Part shown: one piece after another, positions 36,262 through 45,123 of the stretch
How the letters are laid out: every line of letters begins with the position of its first letter
Numbering within the stretch: position 1 is the first letter of the stretch
From: Clostridium cadaveris
GTDB lineage: Bacteria; Bacillota; Clostridia; Clostridiales; Clostridiaceae
Assembly (NCBI RefSeq): GCF_020911725.1
Contig: NZ_CP076620.1
Coordinates: forward strand, 1,120,501-1,184,500
DNA length: 64,000 nucleotides
Reading direction: 5' to 3'
The notes under the pieces: model-generated
Told to the model about the DNA's origin: nothing
What the model saw: only the letters and a program-made list of their open reading frames with translations
Database searches by the model: none
Position numbers and translations under genes: made by a program

Positions 36262-37203
36262 ATGGGGAAAACAATTTTATTCGGAGAACCTATGGCACTC
36301 TTAATTGCAGATACCGTAGGACCACTTGAAGATGTAGAACATTTTAGCAGATCTCTGTCAGGAGCAGAAGTAAATGTATCTATAGGACTTTCTCGCCTTG
36401 GACATAAGGTGACTTACATGACGCGATTAGGGGATGACCCATTTGGACGTTATATAGAGAAAAAATTAAAGGAAGATAATATAGGAACAGAATTTGTAAC
36501 TTATGATAATATTTATCGTACAGGAATTCAATTAAAAAATAGAGTTACAGATGGAAGTGATCCTTATGCTCCATATTATAGGAAAGGCTCTGCTGCATCA
36601 CATATAACAACTGAACAAATTGATATGATTGATTTCAAAGATATTGAGCATGTTCACGTTACTGGAATTCCACCAGCACTTTCTAAAGAAAGTCGTGAGG
36701 CAACATATCACCTTATGGAACGCGCAAGAGAAAACAATGTATTTATAACATTTGACCCTAATCTTCGCCCAGCATTATGGGAAGATGAAGACACTATGAT
36801 TAAAGTTATAAATGATCTTGCCTCTAAAGCTAATCTAATACTTCCTGGAATTGAAGAATGTAAGATTTTAGCTGGTACAGAAAATTTTTATGAAATTTGT
36901 GACTTTTATCAAAAGAAAGGCATAAAAACAATAGTTATAAAAAATGGTGCTGATGGTGCGTTTGTCTATGATAATAATGAAAGCTATACAGTTAAAGGAT
37001 TCAAAGTAGAAGAGGTTGTAGATACTGTAGGAGCTGGAGATGGATTTGCTGTCGGTGTTATAAGTGGACGTCTAGAAGGTCTTTCACTTAGAGAAATGGT
37101 TAGACGCGGAAATGCTATAGGTGCAATTCAAGTTACAAACATCAGTGATAATGCAGCACTTCCTAATCATAAAGAATTAGAATTATTCATGCAAACTCAT
37201 TAA
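36262..37203 (+). CDS. kdgK: 2-dehydro-3-deoxygluconate kinase (KdgK, PfkB family)
   Basis: A 313-residue ribokinase-family enzyme. N-terminal GEPMALLIAD and SGAEVNVSIGLSRLG, then FDPNLRPALW, IIKNGADG-type strand (VIKNGADGAF) and the catalytic DTVGAGDGFAVG. It would phosphorylate KDG to KDPG for the aldolase encoded just upstream. Last gene of the operon; a terminator lies 58 bases downstream. Confidence 0.87.
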   Translation: MGKTILFGEPMALLIADTVGPLEDVEHFSRSLSGAEVNVSIGLSRLGHKVTYMTRLGDDPFGRYIEKKLKEDNIGTEFVTYDNIYRTGIQLKNRVTDGSDPYAPYYRKGSAASHITTEQIDMIDFKDIEHVHVTGIPPALSKESREATYHLMERARENNVFITFDPNLRPALWEDEDTMIKVINDLASKANLILPGIEECKILAGTENFYEICDFYQKKGIKTIVIKNGADGAFVYDNNESYTVKGFKVEEVVDTVGAGDGFAVGVISGRLEGLSLREMVRRGNAIGAIQVTNISDNAALPNHKELELFMQTH

Positions 37204-37260
37204 TCCTTATCAGTAGAGTAAAACATAATTAGATATACATTATAATGTCATTAATCCTTG

Positions 37261-37296
37261 AAAATCACTCTGAGCAATAAATCGGGGTGATTTTTT
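37261..37296 (+). terminator. Terminator of the TRAP/sugar-acid operon
   Basis: AAAATCACTC pairs with GGGTGATTTT, followed by a T run. Confidence 0.75.
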
Positions 37297-37341
37297 ATTA
37301 TATAAATGTAATTTGTAAAAGTTTATATAGATTTATGATAT

Positions 37342-37451
37342 TTGACGCATATATGTAAATGTGATAAATTGTATGTAATATAGGATATAGATAATGCCGT
37401 TATATTACAAAAGATACATTAGCACGAGGTAAGTGTAGGTGTATCTTTTTT
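37342..37451 (+). promoter_or_regulatory. Promoter and double-hairpin leader before the arginase-like pseudogene
   Basis: TTGACG (37342-37347), 17-bp spacer, TAAATT. Two adjacent hairpins follow: TGTAATATA...TATATTACA (37374-37409) and AAAGATACA...TGTATCTTT (37410-37448) with a T run, a terminator. The gene begins about 40 bases later, so this looks like an attenuator or small transcript. I recognise no known riboswitch class. Confidence 0.45.
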
Positions 37452-37492
37452 ATTTAAAATGATTAATGTAGGAATAGGGGGGGACTTGTTTT

Positions 37493-38251
37493 ATGAAGGA
37501 TAAAGTTGTTTTGCTTGACTTTGATGGCGTTTACAGGACTCAAGATTTTTATAGAGATCATTACCATCAATGAATTTCAACAGACGATTTAATTGGGACA
37601 AACTCTTATTGTGATAAATGCGCACAGCAGTGTTTGAAAGAAAAACTAAAAGAAATATTAGAGCCTAAACTTACTTTTATAGGTTCAGGAAATTATCATT
37701 ATGTAAGTTTGTTTCTTACAAGAAAGATTGAGGAGGATTTCACTCTTATATTGTTTGACAATCATAGTGATGCTCAAGTTCCAGTGTTTGAAGAACTGCT
37801 TTCTTGCGGAGGATGGATTAGAACCGCTCTTTTGACGGAGCCTCATTTAAAGCAAATAATATTGGTTGGTATAAATGAACATTCTATAAGTACCATAGAC
37901 AGGGATATAAAGGATGAAATAATGACTTTTCCATATGGTATAATATGCGAAAATAATGATTGGGACATCAGTTTAGCAAAAGAAATTAAATATCCGGCTT
38001 ATATATCTGTCGATAAGGATGTTTTCAGCAAGAGACATGCAGTTACAAACTGGGATCAAGGAGATATGACTATGGAGGATTTTCTAAAAGGATTTGAAGC
38101 AATTGCAAATACAACAAAGATAATAGGCATGGATGTATGTGGTGAATACAGCATGGATTATAGGATGCCAAATTTATTTGAAGAAGCAAATTTGAAAAAT
38201 AATCGAATAAATAAAGAGCTAATGGAACTAGGAAATGAAGTAATAATATAA
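37493..38251 (+). pseudogene. Arginase-like (ureohydrolase superfamily) protein with an in-frame TGA
   Basis: One frame runs from ATG 37493 to 38251 except for a TGA after DFYRDHYHQ (37571-37573). Downstream come GTNSYCDKCA, FIGSGNYHYVSLFL, the metal-binding FDNHSDAQ, SCGGWIRTAL, SVDKDVF and a terminal GMDVCGEY. TGA most likely replaces TGG (Trp). The downstream frame opening at TTG 37634 lacks a ribosome binding site. ATG is preceded by AGGGGGGG at long spacing. Confidence 0.72.
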
Positions 38252-38401
38252 ATATAGGGAGGCAGCCATTAAACTATCACTTGTTTAATTAAAAGAGGAG
38301 GTTTATGGGTGTCTCTTTTATGGTTTAAAAGAAATGATGATAGGGTAATATATGGTATAATATGTTTAAATATAAAATGTCAATAAGAGTGGAGTGATAA
38401 A

Positions 38402-39622
38402 ATGTTTGGTGTGGCACTAGAAGGTGGAGGAGCAAAAGGAGCATATCATATTGGAGCAATTAGGGCACTTATAGAGAATGGATGTAAGATTGATGGTGTG
38501 GTAGGTACATCTATCGGGGCCTTTAATGCTGCACTTGTAGCTCAAAATGACTTTGAGAAAGCTTATGAGATTTGGAATAACATGCAGCCATCAATGTTAT
38601 TTAATATAGAAGATAACAAAATGGAAACTATAAATAAAAGTGGCTTTACCAAGGAATCACTAAGGTATTTATCTGAAAAAGCTAAGGAAATTATAATGAA
38701 TAGGGGAATAGACACAAGCAAATTAAGAACTGTGGTAGATAGCCTGGTTTTTGAAGAGGAGATTAGGAAATCAGAAGTAGATTTTGGAATGGTTACGGTA
38801 TCAATCTCTGATCTAACCCCTTTAGAAATCTTAAAAGATGACATACCTCAAGGAAAGCTCAAGGATTATATAATGGCTAGTGCAAATTTTCCTTTATTTA
38901 AGTCGCAGCCTATAGATAATAAATATTATATTGATGGAGGAATCTATAATAATTGTCCTATAAATCTTCTCGCAGATAAGGGATATACTAATGTAGTTGC
39001 TGTAAGAACTTCGCAAAAAGAGAAGCTTCAACAAGTTAAATGTGGAAACTGCAATGTAATAAATATAATACCATCAGAAGATTTAGGAGGGACTCTAATT
39101 TTTGATAATGATCTCATAAAAAGAAACATAAAGATGGGTTATTATGATACCATTAGAGTCATGAAGTGTCTTAAAGGGAAAAGATACTATATAGAGCCAG
39201 CTAATGAGGATTTATTTTTTAATATAATAAATAATATACCAAATGAAATTATATTTAACATAGGAAAGATCTTTAAGTTTACAAATATGAATAGTAAAAG
39301 GATGCTTTTCGAAGGAATAATTCCAACAATAGCTGAACTCTTAAAACTTCCCAAAACCGCAACTTATGAGGAGATATTTATAGAGCTTATGGAAGTGATA
39401 GCAGCAGAACGAAATGTAGAAAAATTTAAGGTATATACTATAAATTCTTTTATAGAAGCTATAGAAACTTCAATGCCTGTTGAAGATAAAGAGAATAGAA
39501 AATACAGAAATTTACTTAATCTAAAAAGGCTTGCTACAGAACTTTTAGGCACAAATATGCTTGATGAGGTAGCTTATGTTATTTTTGATACACTTCCATT
39601 AGAACTACTTAAAATTAAATAA
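38402..39622 (+). CDS. Patatin-like phospholipase
   Basis: A 406-residue protein with the patatin core in its first 200 residues: oxyanion GGGAKGAYHIGA, nucleophile GTSIGAFNAAL (Ser in GxSxG) and the Asp of the dyad in DGGIYNNCP. The C-terminal half is a helical region of unknown role. No signal peptide is seen, so it acts inside the cell, probably on phospholipids. ATG follows GTGGAGTG. Monocistronic. Confidence 0.9.
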   Translation: MFGVALEGGGAKGAYHIGAIRALIENGCKIDGVVGTSIGAFNAALVAQNDFEKAYEIWNNMQPSMLFNIEDNKMETINKSGFTKESLRYLSEKAKEIIMNRGIDTSKLRTVVDSLVFEEEIRKSEVDFGMVTVSISDLTPLEILKDDIPQGKLKDYIMASANFPLFKSQPIDNKYYIDGGIYNNCPINLLADKGYTNVVAVRTSQKEKLQQVKCGNCNVINIIPSEDLGGTLIFDNDLIKRNIKMGYYDTIRVMKCLKGKRYYIEPANEDLFFNIINNIPNEIIFNIGKIFKFTNMNSKRMLFEGIIPTIAELLKLPKTATYEEIFIELMEVIAAERNVEKFKVYTINSFIEAIETSMPVEDKENRKYRNLLNLKRLATELLGTNMLDEVAYVIFDTLPLELLKIK

Positions 39623-39752
39623 ATTTTAAGCAGTATGTAACAGGACTTCAGTTTAATGTAAGAGCACAATTAGTTAAATTGATTTTTAAAAGGTCAGTAG
39701 TAGAGTAAAATAGTAAACAAACCTTAGATAAGAATAATTAGAGGGTATATAA

Positions 39753-39795
39753 AAGAGAATGTATAAATAAATATAGATACATTCTCTTATTTTTT
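39753..39795. terminator. Terminator between the convergent patatin and helicase genes
   Basis: AAGAGAATGTAT and ATACATTCTCTT form a perfect 12-bp stem followed by a T run. Confidence 0.85.
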
Positions 39796-39804
39796 ACTGC
39801 TTAA

Positions 39805-40908
39805 CTAAACCTCTCGTCTTGGAATGGTGAAGCTAAGAGTTTTTTCTATATCATAAAGTAGGCTTTCATCTTTTGGTGCTATGAACATACATGTATAACC
39901 ATCTTCTCCAGCCCTTCCAGTTCTTCCAATTCTATGTATGTAACTTTCAGGAGTTTCGGGACAGTCATAATTGTAAATATGAGTGACACCAGAAATATCT
40001 ATACCTCTAGCAGCTACATCTGTAGCTATAAGATATTGAATGTCTGCATTTCGAAAGGCTTTCATTATACGTTCTCTTTTAGATTGAGGAACATCACTAT
40101 GGATAGTTTTACAGTTAAAGCCTATACGTGCCATAGACATCTCTAAAGCATTGGCTCTTCTTTTAGTTCGGCAAAATATAATAGCCATGAATGGATTATC
40201 TTCTTTTAAAACAGTAGCTAAAGCTTCTTGTTTCCATCTATCAGTAGTTTCAACAACTTCTTGCTTTATTTTTTCAACAGCAATAGTTGGAGATTTTATA
40301 TTAATGACTATAGGATCTGCCATATATCTATAAGCTAGTTTTTTAACGTCAGAACTCATAGTTGCAGAAAAACAGAGGGTCTGATGTTTCTTTGAAGTAA
40401 CCTTCATTATCTTATCGATCTCATTTTTAAATCCCATCAAAAGCATTTGATCAGCTTCATCAAGAATTACGGTCTTTAGTTTGCTCAAATCAATAGTTTT
40501 TCTTTCAATATGATCGAGAAGCCTTCCAGGGGTTGCCACTATTATATGTACTGTATTTTTAAGTTTTTTAAGCTGGCCTCCAATATCACGTCCACCATAA
40601 GCAGCCAGAATATTAATATTATCATTGACATTAAGCTTTTTTGCTTCTTCTGTAATCTGTATAGCTAATTCTCTAGTAGGTGAAAGAATTAAAACTTGTG
40701 TGAAATTGTTTTTCACCGATATGTTTTGGAAAATAGGCAAAAGAAAAGCTAAAGTCTTTCCTGTGCCAGTTTTTGCTTCTCCAATAACATCACTTCCGTT
40801 TAAGATTGGCACAATACTCTCACGCTGAATTGGTGTAGGGGTTTTAATACCATTTTTATTTAATATTTCAATAAGATTTTCATTTATTCCAAGCGATTTA
40901 AAGTTCAT
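39805..40908 (-). CDS. DEAD-box RNA helicase
   Basis: A 367-residue helicase core without a long C-terminal extension. Q motif (TPTPIQRESI), motif I AKTGTGKT, PTRELA, TPGRLLDH, DEAD (VILDEADQ), SAT and HRIGRTGRAG are all present. It resembles the compact cold-inducible helicases of Firmicutes. ATG follows AAAGGAT. A 5' leader with a terminator-like hairpin (40922-40967) lies between promoter and gene. Confidence 0.92.
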   Translation of the reverse strand: MNFKSLGINENLIEILNKNGIKTPTPIQRESIVPILNGSDVIGEAKTGTGKTLAFLLPIFQNISVKNNFTQVLILSPTRELAIQITEEAKKLNVNDNINILAAYGGRDIGGQLKKLKNTVHIIVATPGRLLDHIERKTIDLSKLKTVILDEADQMLLMGFKNEIDKIMKVTSKKHQTLCFSATMSSDVKKLAYRYMADPIVINIKSPTIAVEKIKQEVVETTDRWKQEALATVLKEDNPFMAIIFCRTKRRANALEMSMARIGFNCKTIHSDVPQSKRERIMKAFRNADIQYLIATDVAARGIDISGVTHIYNYDCPETPESYIHRIGRTGRAGEDGYTCMFIAPKDESLLYDIEKTLSFTIPRREV

Positions 40909-40921
40909 AGTTCATATCCTT

Positions 40922-40967
40922 TCAAATAAAATAGAGCTTTACATTATACAGCGATAATAAAGCTCTA
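40922..40967 (-). promoter_or_regulatory. Hairpin with T tail in the helicase 5' leader (possible attenuator)
   Basis: TAGAGCTTTA and TAAAGCTCTA form a perfect 10-bp stem with a 16-base loop. Read on the minus strand it is followed by TTTTATTT, 14 bases before the start codon. Confidence 0.55.
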
Positions 40968-40999
40968 AAAGTACTTCTATTAAGTATTATCATTAGGTA

Positions 41000-41028
41000 A
41001 TCATAACATTTAGGGGGAGGGGAGTCAA
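41000..41028 (-). promoter_or_regulatory. Sigma-A promoter of the DEAD-box helicase gene
   Basis: On the minus strand TTGACT, a C-rich 17-bp spacer and TATGAT. This gives a leader of about 85 bases. Confidence 0.65.
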
Positions 41029-41132
41029 TGGGATAACTACTAGTTATTTAATAAGTGATTTGGATTGCATTTACATTTGATTCCAATAAGTTTATACTTA
41101 AATATAAGAAACAGTATAATGGGGGGATTATT

Positions 41133-41939
41133 ATGTGTGAGAAGGTAATTACATCATTTGACGGAACAAAGTTATTTTTAAACAAAGAAATGGTGGATAA
41201 CTCTAAAGCAGTATGTATAATTGTTCATGGGCTCTGTGAGCATCAAGGACGTTATGATTATTTAGCAGAAAAGTTTCATAAGGCAGGAATAAGTACTTAT
41301 CGTTTTGATCACCGTGGGCATGGACGTTCTGATGGGGAGAAGACATATTATAATGATTTCAATGAAATGTTAGATGATGTTAATGTAATCGTAGATATGA
41401 CTATATGTGAAAATCAAAATCTTCCAGTGTTCCTTTTAGGACATAGTATGGGTGGATTTGCAGTTTCTCTTTATGGAGCAAAGTATCCAAATAAAAAATT
41501 AGCCGGCATAGTTACCAGTGGAGCTCTTACTAAAGATAATGGTAAACTTATATCAAGTGTTCCTAAAGAATTAGATCCACATGAAAAGCTTCCTAATGAA
41601 CTTGGACAAGGCGTTTGCTCAGTTCAAGAGGTTGTAGATTGGTACGGGAAGGATCCATATAACACAAAGACATTCACTACAGGACTTTGTTATGCTATTT
41701 GTGATGGACTTAGATGGTTTGAAGATGAAGTTAAAAACTTTAATTATCCAGTTTTGATGATGCATGGAGAAAATGATGGACTTGTTTCAGTTCAAGATAC
41801 CTATGACTTTTTCAAAGCAGCATCATCTAAAGATCGTGAAATGAAAATATATGGTGAACTATTTCATGAAATATTTAATGAATATTGCCGTGATGAGGTC
41901 ATTGATGACTCTATAAGATGGATTTTAAATAGAGCATAA
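41133..41939 (+). CDS. Alpha/beta hydrolase (monoacylglycerol lipase-like)
   Basis: A 268-residue serine hydrolase: HGLCEHQGRYDYLAEKF near the N-terminus, FDHRGHGRSDG, nucleophile elbow GHSMGG, Asp in GENDGLV and His in LFHEIFNE. This is the pattern of bacterial monoglyceride lipases. ATG 41133 follows GGGGGGAT; the frame reaches back to 41055 without a start site. The 64-aa gene follows after 34 bases. Confidence 0.88.
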   Translation: MCEKVITSFDGTKLFLNKEMVDNSKAVCIIVHGLCEHQGRYDYLAEKFHKAGISTYRFDHRGHGRSDGEKTYYNDFNEMLDDVNVIVDMTICENQNLPVFLLGHSMGGFAVSLYGAKYPNKKLAGIVTSGALTKDNGKLISSVPKELDPHEKLPNELGQGVCSVQEVVDWYGKDPYNTKTFTTGLCYAICDGLRWFEDEVKNFNYPVLMMHGENDGLVSVQDTYDFFKAASSKDREMKIYGELFHEIFNEYCRDEVIDDSIRWILNRA

Positions 41940-41973
41940 TATTAATTTAATATTAAACTGGGGAGAGAAATTT

Positions 41974-42168
41974 ATGGAATGTTTAGCATGTAAAACGGAA
42001 ATGAAGTATTTAAAAGAATATAGGTTTGATAGTCAGGATAACAATAGGGGATTTTTCAGTACAATCTTTGATGTGGAAGAACATCTTATATTCGATGTTT
42101 ATATATGTCCTAATTGCAGAAGAGCAGAATTCATATATAAAGGAACCCATGAATGGCTTGATATGTAA
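41974..42168 (+). CDS. Small zinc-ribbon protein (64 aa)
   Basis: CLAC near the N-terminus and CPNC near the C-terminus form a zinc-ribbon pattern. ATG follows GGGGAGAG. The last 18 bases (encoding EWLDM-stop) recur exactly at 43844-43861 after the dGTPase gene. Function unknown. Confidence 0.78.
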   Translation: MECLACKTEMKYLKEYRFDSQDNNRGFFSTIFDVEEHLIFDVYICPNCRRAEFIYKGTHEWLDM

Positions 42169-42220
42169 GTTGTTTCAGAGATTATAGAATTTATTTAGTT
42201 AAAATATCTAAATAATAAAG

Positions 42221-42262
42221 AAAGAACTTCGCTAAAGATAATTTTTAACGAAGTTCTTTTTG
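42221..42262 (+). terminator. Terminator after the zinc-ribbon gene
   Basis: AAAGAACTTCG and CGAAGTTCTTT form a perfect stem with a T tail. Confidence 0.85.
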
Positions 42263-42390
42263 ATGATAAATATTTTTAAGACGAATTAATTATAAGAGAA
42301 AATATTATTATAAATTATTATCATTATAACTGAATAATAATGAAATTAAGACAAAATATAATATATATTCACTAAAAGTGAGGGGTAATA

Positions 42391-43830
42391 ATGGCTAAAT
42401 TTACATGGAATCAATTATTAAATAAAAATAGAATAAGGGATCATAAAGGTACTAATAAAAAATCTATAGACTGTAGAGATGAGTTTGAAAATGATTATGA
42501 CAGGATTCTTTTTAGTGCGTCTTTTAGACGTCTTCAGGATAAAGCTCAGGTATTTCCTTTGGAAAAGCTTGATTTTGTTAGAACAAGACTTACGCATTCC
42601 TTAGAAGTATCATCTATAGGAAAATCACTTGGTATTAGTATAGGATGCAAACTTGTAGAGAATACGAAAAATTATGAAGATAGAGTTACATCAGATATGG
42701 TTGAGGATATAGGAAACATACTTGCTTGTGCAGGACTTATACATGACCTAGGAAATCCTCCATTTGGTCATTTTGGAGAAGTTGCTATAAGGGAATGGTT
42801 TGAGGAAAAGCTTTTTAAAAATGATGATGATACATATACTTTCAAGTATGATAAGTATAATTTTATATTAGATAAGCAAGAGGGACTAGATCTATTAAAT
42901 TTTGAAGGTAATGCTCAAGGACTTAGGATACTTACAAAATTGCATTTTGTTATTGATAGATATGGAATGAATCTTACAATAGGCGTATTAGGTTCAATTA
43001 TTAAATATCCAATATCATCATTAGAACTTGAGAACAGCAGACTAAAAAAAATGGGATATTATAAATCAGAGGAGAAGGTATTTAGAGAAATTGCAGAGCA
43101 TATAAAAATTGAAGGCTGTAGGAATCCGCTTGTATATATTTTAGAAGCAGCAGATGATATAGCTTATCTTTTAGGTGATTTAGAAGATGCCTTTAATAAA
43201 AAGATAATATCGCATGACATATTCAAAAAACGATATAAGGAATTTATTAAAGAACAAGGATATGAAGAAAAAACTTTAGAAGAGAGTTTGTCCTTTTACC
43301 TTTCTAAAAATTATGAAATAGCAAAAGAAGAATATGGATATGAAGATCCAGGTGAATATGCATTAAAGTCATTTATTATAAAGCTTAATAGGTACTTAAG
43401 GGATTCTGTGATAGAAGAATTTATTTCATCTTATGATGATATTATGGACGGAAATTATAAAGGAGATCTTTTAGGAAATTCAAAAGCAAATAACATCTCT
43501 TTATTCCTGAGAAGTATATCAAAAGAATATGTTTATACTAATGAAAGCGTAGTGGCAAATGAAATAGTAGGGTATAACATTATTCACAGCTTATTAAATA
43601 TATTTGTTCCAGCAGCTTTAAACAAGGATGTAAAACCATATAAAGGATATGATGGTAAGCTGTATTCATTGATTTCTAAAAATTATAGATTTGTCTGTGA
43701 AAATGATGTAGATCAGAAAGGATGCAGTAGTGAATATTCAAGACTTTTATTAGTAACCGACTTTATATGCGGTATGACAGATTCTTATGCTGCTTATTTA
43801 TATCAAGAATTAAATGGAATAAAAGCTTAA
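42391..43830 (+). CDS. dgt: Deoxyguanosinetriphosphate triphosphohydrolase
   Basis: A 479-residue HD-domain dNTPase that splits dGTP to deoxyguanosine and triphosphate. Motifs: FSASFRRLQDKAQVFPLEK, first His in TRLTHSLEVSSIG, HD in GLIHDLGNPPFGHFGE, and EAADDIAYLLGDLEDA. ATG follows GAGGGGT. Monocistronic; a short copy of the zinc-ribbon gene's 3' end follows its stop. Confidence 0.93.
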   Translation: MAKFTWNQLLNKNRIRDHKGTNKKSIDCRDEFENDYDRILFSASFRRLQDKAQVFPLEKLDFVRTRLTHSLEVSSIGKSLGISIGCKLVENTKNYEDRVTSDMVEDIGNILACAGLIHDLGNPPFGHFGEVAIREWFEEKLFKNDDDTYTFKYDKYNFILDKQEGLDLLNFEGNAQGLRILTKLHFVIDRYGMNLTIGVLGSIIKYPISSLELENSRLKKMGYYKSEEKVFREIAEHIKIEGCRNPLVYILEAADDIAYLLGDLEDAFNKKIISHDIFKKRYKEFIKEQGYEEKTLEESLSFYLSKNYEIAKEEYGYEDPGEYALKSFIIKLNRYLRDSVIEEFISSYDDIMDGNYKGDLLGNSKANNISLFLRSISKEYVYTNESVVANEIVGYNIIHSLLNIFVPAALNKDVKPYKGYDGKLYSLISKNYRFVCENDVDQKGCSSEYSRLLLVTDFICGMTDSYAAYLYQELNGIKA

Positions 43831-43880
43831 TAGGAGTCATAAAGAATGGCTTGATATGTAAACAAAACAGAAAGAATATA

Positions 43881-43924
43881 AAAAGGTGTGCTGTAAAAGA
43901 TAGAAATTTTATAGCACACCTTTA
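43881..43924. terminator. Terminator between dgt and the convergent AcoX-like gene
   Basis: AAAGGTGTGCT and AGCACACCTTT form a perfect stem. Confidence 0.75.
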
Positions 43925-43934
43925 TGGTTCATAA

Positions 43935-45044
43935 TTATATATTACTTACTTTACAGACCACAAATTCTCCATAGGAACTTATAACTTTATAGTAGCCGCA
44001 TAAAGTTTCATTAAGGTCTTTATCAAAGGTATCAACCATCAAGGGCTGTCCTTGAAGCTTAAATAGCTTTTCCTTAGTGGCTAGTATAATTATATTCTCT
44101 TTTCCTATCTCGCGAATTACCTCTGGAGTAAGCTGTTGATTACCACGGCCAAATAAAAATCCCTGTCCCCCCGTAATTGTTACAATAAGTTTAGTTTTTT
44201 TACCTTTAATATATTTTAAAATTTCGTTTCCATAAAGGTCATTAGCTACTAATTGCTTATTATAAATTAGATCAACTCCTATTAAGGTGTTTGGAATATC
44301 TAACATATTCATTATTCCGCGAGTTGTAGTTCCAGCTCCTATCAAATAATATGTGTCTTTTTCCATAGCATTTATAACTTCATAAGCAATGGAGTGTATA
44401 GCAGCGGCTTCTGATAAAGGAGTGGAAGATTTTGAATGTTGCATACAGGTTCTTTCAAATGGAACTTTTAGATACCCGTAAAGCCTTGTATTGATTATCT
44501 CTTTGCGATATAGCTCTTCATCAATATCTAGAACTTCTTCTTCCTTTATATTTGATATGTGGCCTAAAATATATTTTTTAGCTAAGATACCTGCGTTTTT
44601 AGGAGTTTTAGCATATACAGGAGAATGGATTTTTACACCAGCTGGTATGCCAAGAGTAACTGAAGTGTCCCCCACAGCTTCAAAAATATCTCTTGCAGTA
44701 CCATCACCGCCTACAAATATTATAAGATCAACTTTATCCTTATTTAATAATCTGGCTAAGGATATGGTATCAGATTTGCTTAATGTAGATGTACTTTTAC
44801 TGTAAAAACTATATGAGAATCCCATTTCCTGTGCTAAATTTCCACCCATTTCTCCAGCATAGGTTACTATTTTAAATTCATTTTTTATAGAAAGAAGTTC
44901 AGCAAGGGCGAGTTTTGCTCTTTCATTTGAATGAGGAACTGCGCCTCTTTTTACTGCTTCTTCAATCATATTGTCAGTACCTTTTAAGCCGACACTTCCG
45001 CCCATGCCTGCAATTGGATTTATAATTAAGCCTATTTTCTTCAT
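43935..45044 (-). CDS. ATP-NAD kinase family protein (AcoX-like)
   Basis: A 369-residue protein with an N-terminal LIINPIAGMGGSVGLKGTD, the kinase motif VGGDGTARD, then GIPAGVKIHS and TGGQGFLFGRGNQQ. This is the AcoX-type branch of NAD/diacylglycerol kinases, first noted in acetoin operons under the sigma-54 activator AcoR; its biochemical role is not established. Here it is the last gene of a sigma-54-type operon behind two GcvP-like genes and an SDR. ATG follows AGGGGT. A perfect inverted repeat separates it from the preceding gene. Confidence 0.85.
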   Translation of the reverse strand: MKKIGLIINPIAGMGGSVGLKGTDNMIEEAVKRGAVPHSNERAKLALAELLSIKNEFKIVTYAGEMGGNLAQEMGFSYSFYSKSTSTLSKSDTISLARLLNKDKVDLIIFVGGDGTARDIFEAVGDTSVTLGIPAGVKIHSPVYAKTPKNAGILAKKYILGHISNIKEEEVLDIDEELYRKEIINTRLYGYLKVPFERTCMQHSKSSTPLSEAAAIHSIAYEVINAMEKDTYYLIGAGTTTRGIMNMLDIPNTLIGVDLIYNKQLVANDLYGNEILKYIKGKKTKLIVTITGGQGFLFGRGNQQLTPEVIREIGKENIIILATKEKLFKLQGQPLMVDTFDKDLNETLCGYYKVISSYGEFVVCKVSNI

Positions 45045-45066
45045 ATCAACTACCCCTAACTTATAC

Positions 45067-45109
45067 TTAATAAATGTGCAGCATAAATAATTAGCTGCAC
45101 ATTTATTAA
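45067..45109. repeat. Perfect 16-bp inverted repeat between the GcvPB-like and AcoX-like genes
   Basis: TTAATAAATGTGCAGC and GCTGCACATTTATTAA with an 11-base loop. On the minus strand no T run follows, so it is not a standard terminator. It may stabilise or process the mRNA or lower AcoX-like expression. Confidence 0.6.
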
Positions 45110-45123
45110 ATAGGTTTAAAACT

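Noticed and set aside
37571-37573. In-frame TGA in the arginase-like gene as a selenocysteine codon
   Set aside because: No bacterial SECIS-type hairpin is evident right after the TGA, and the site fits a Trp codon (TGG) in the family context as I remember it.
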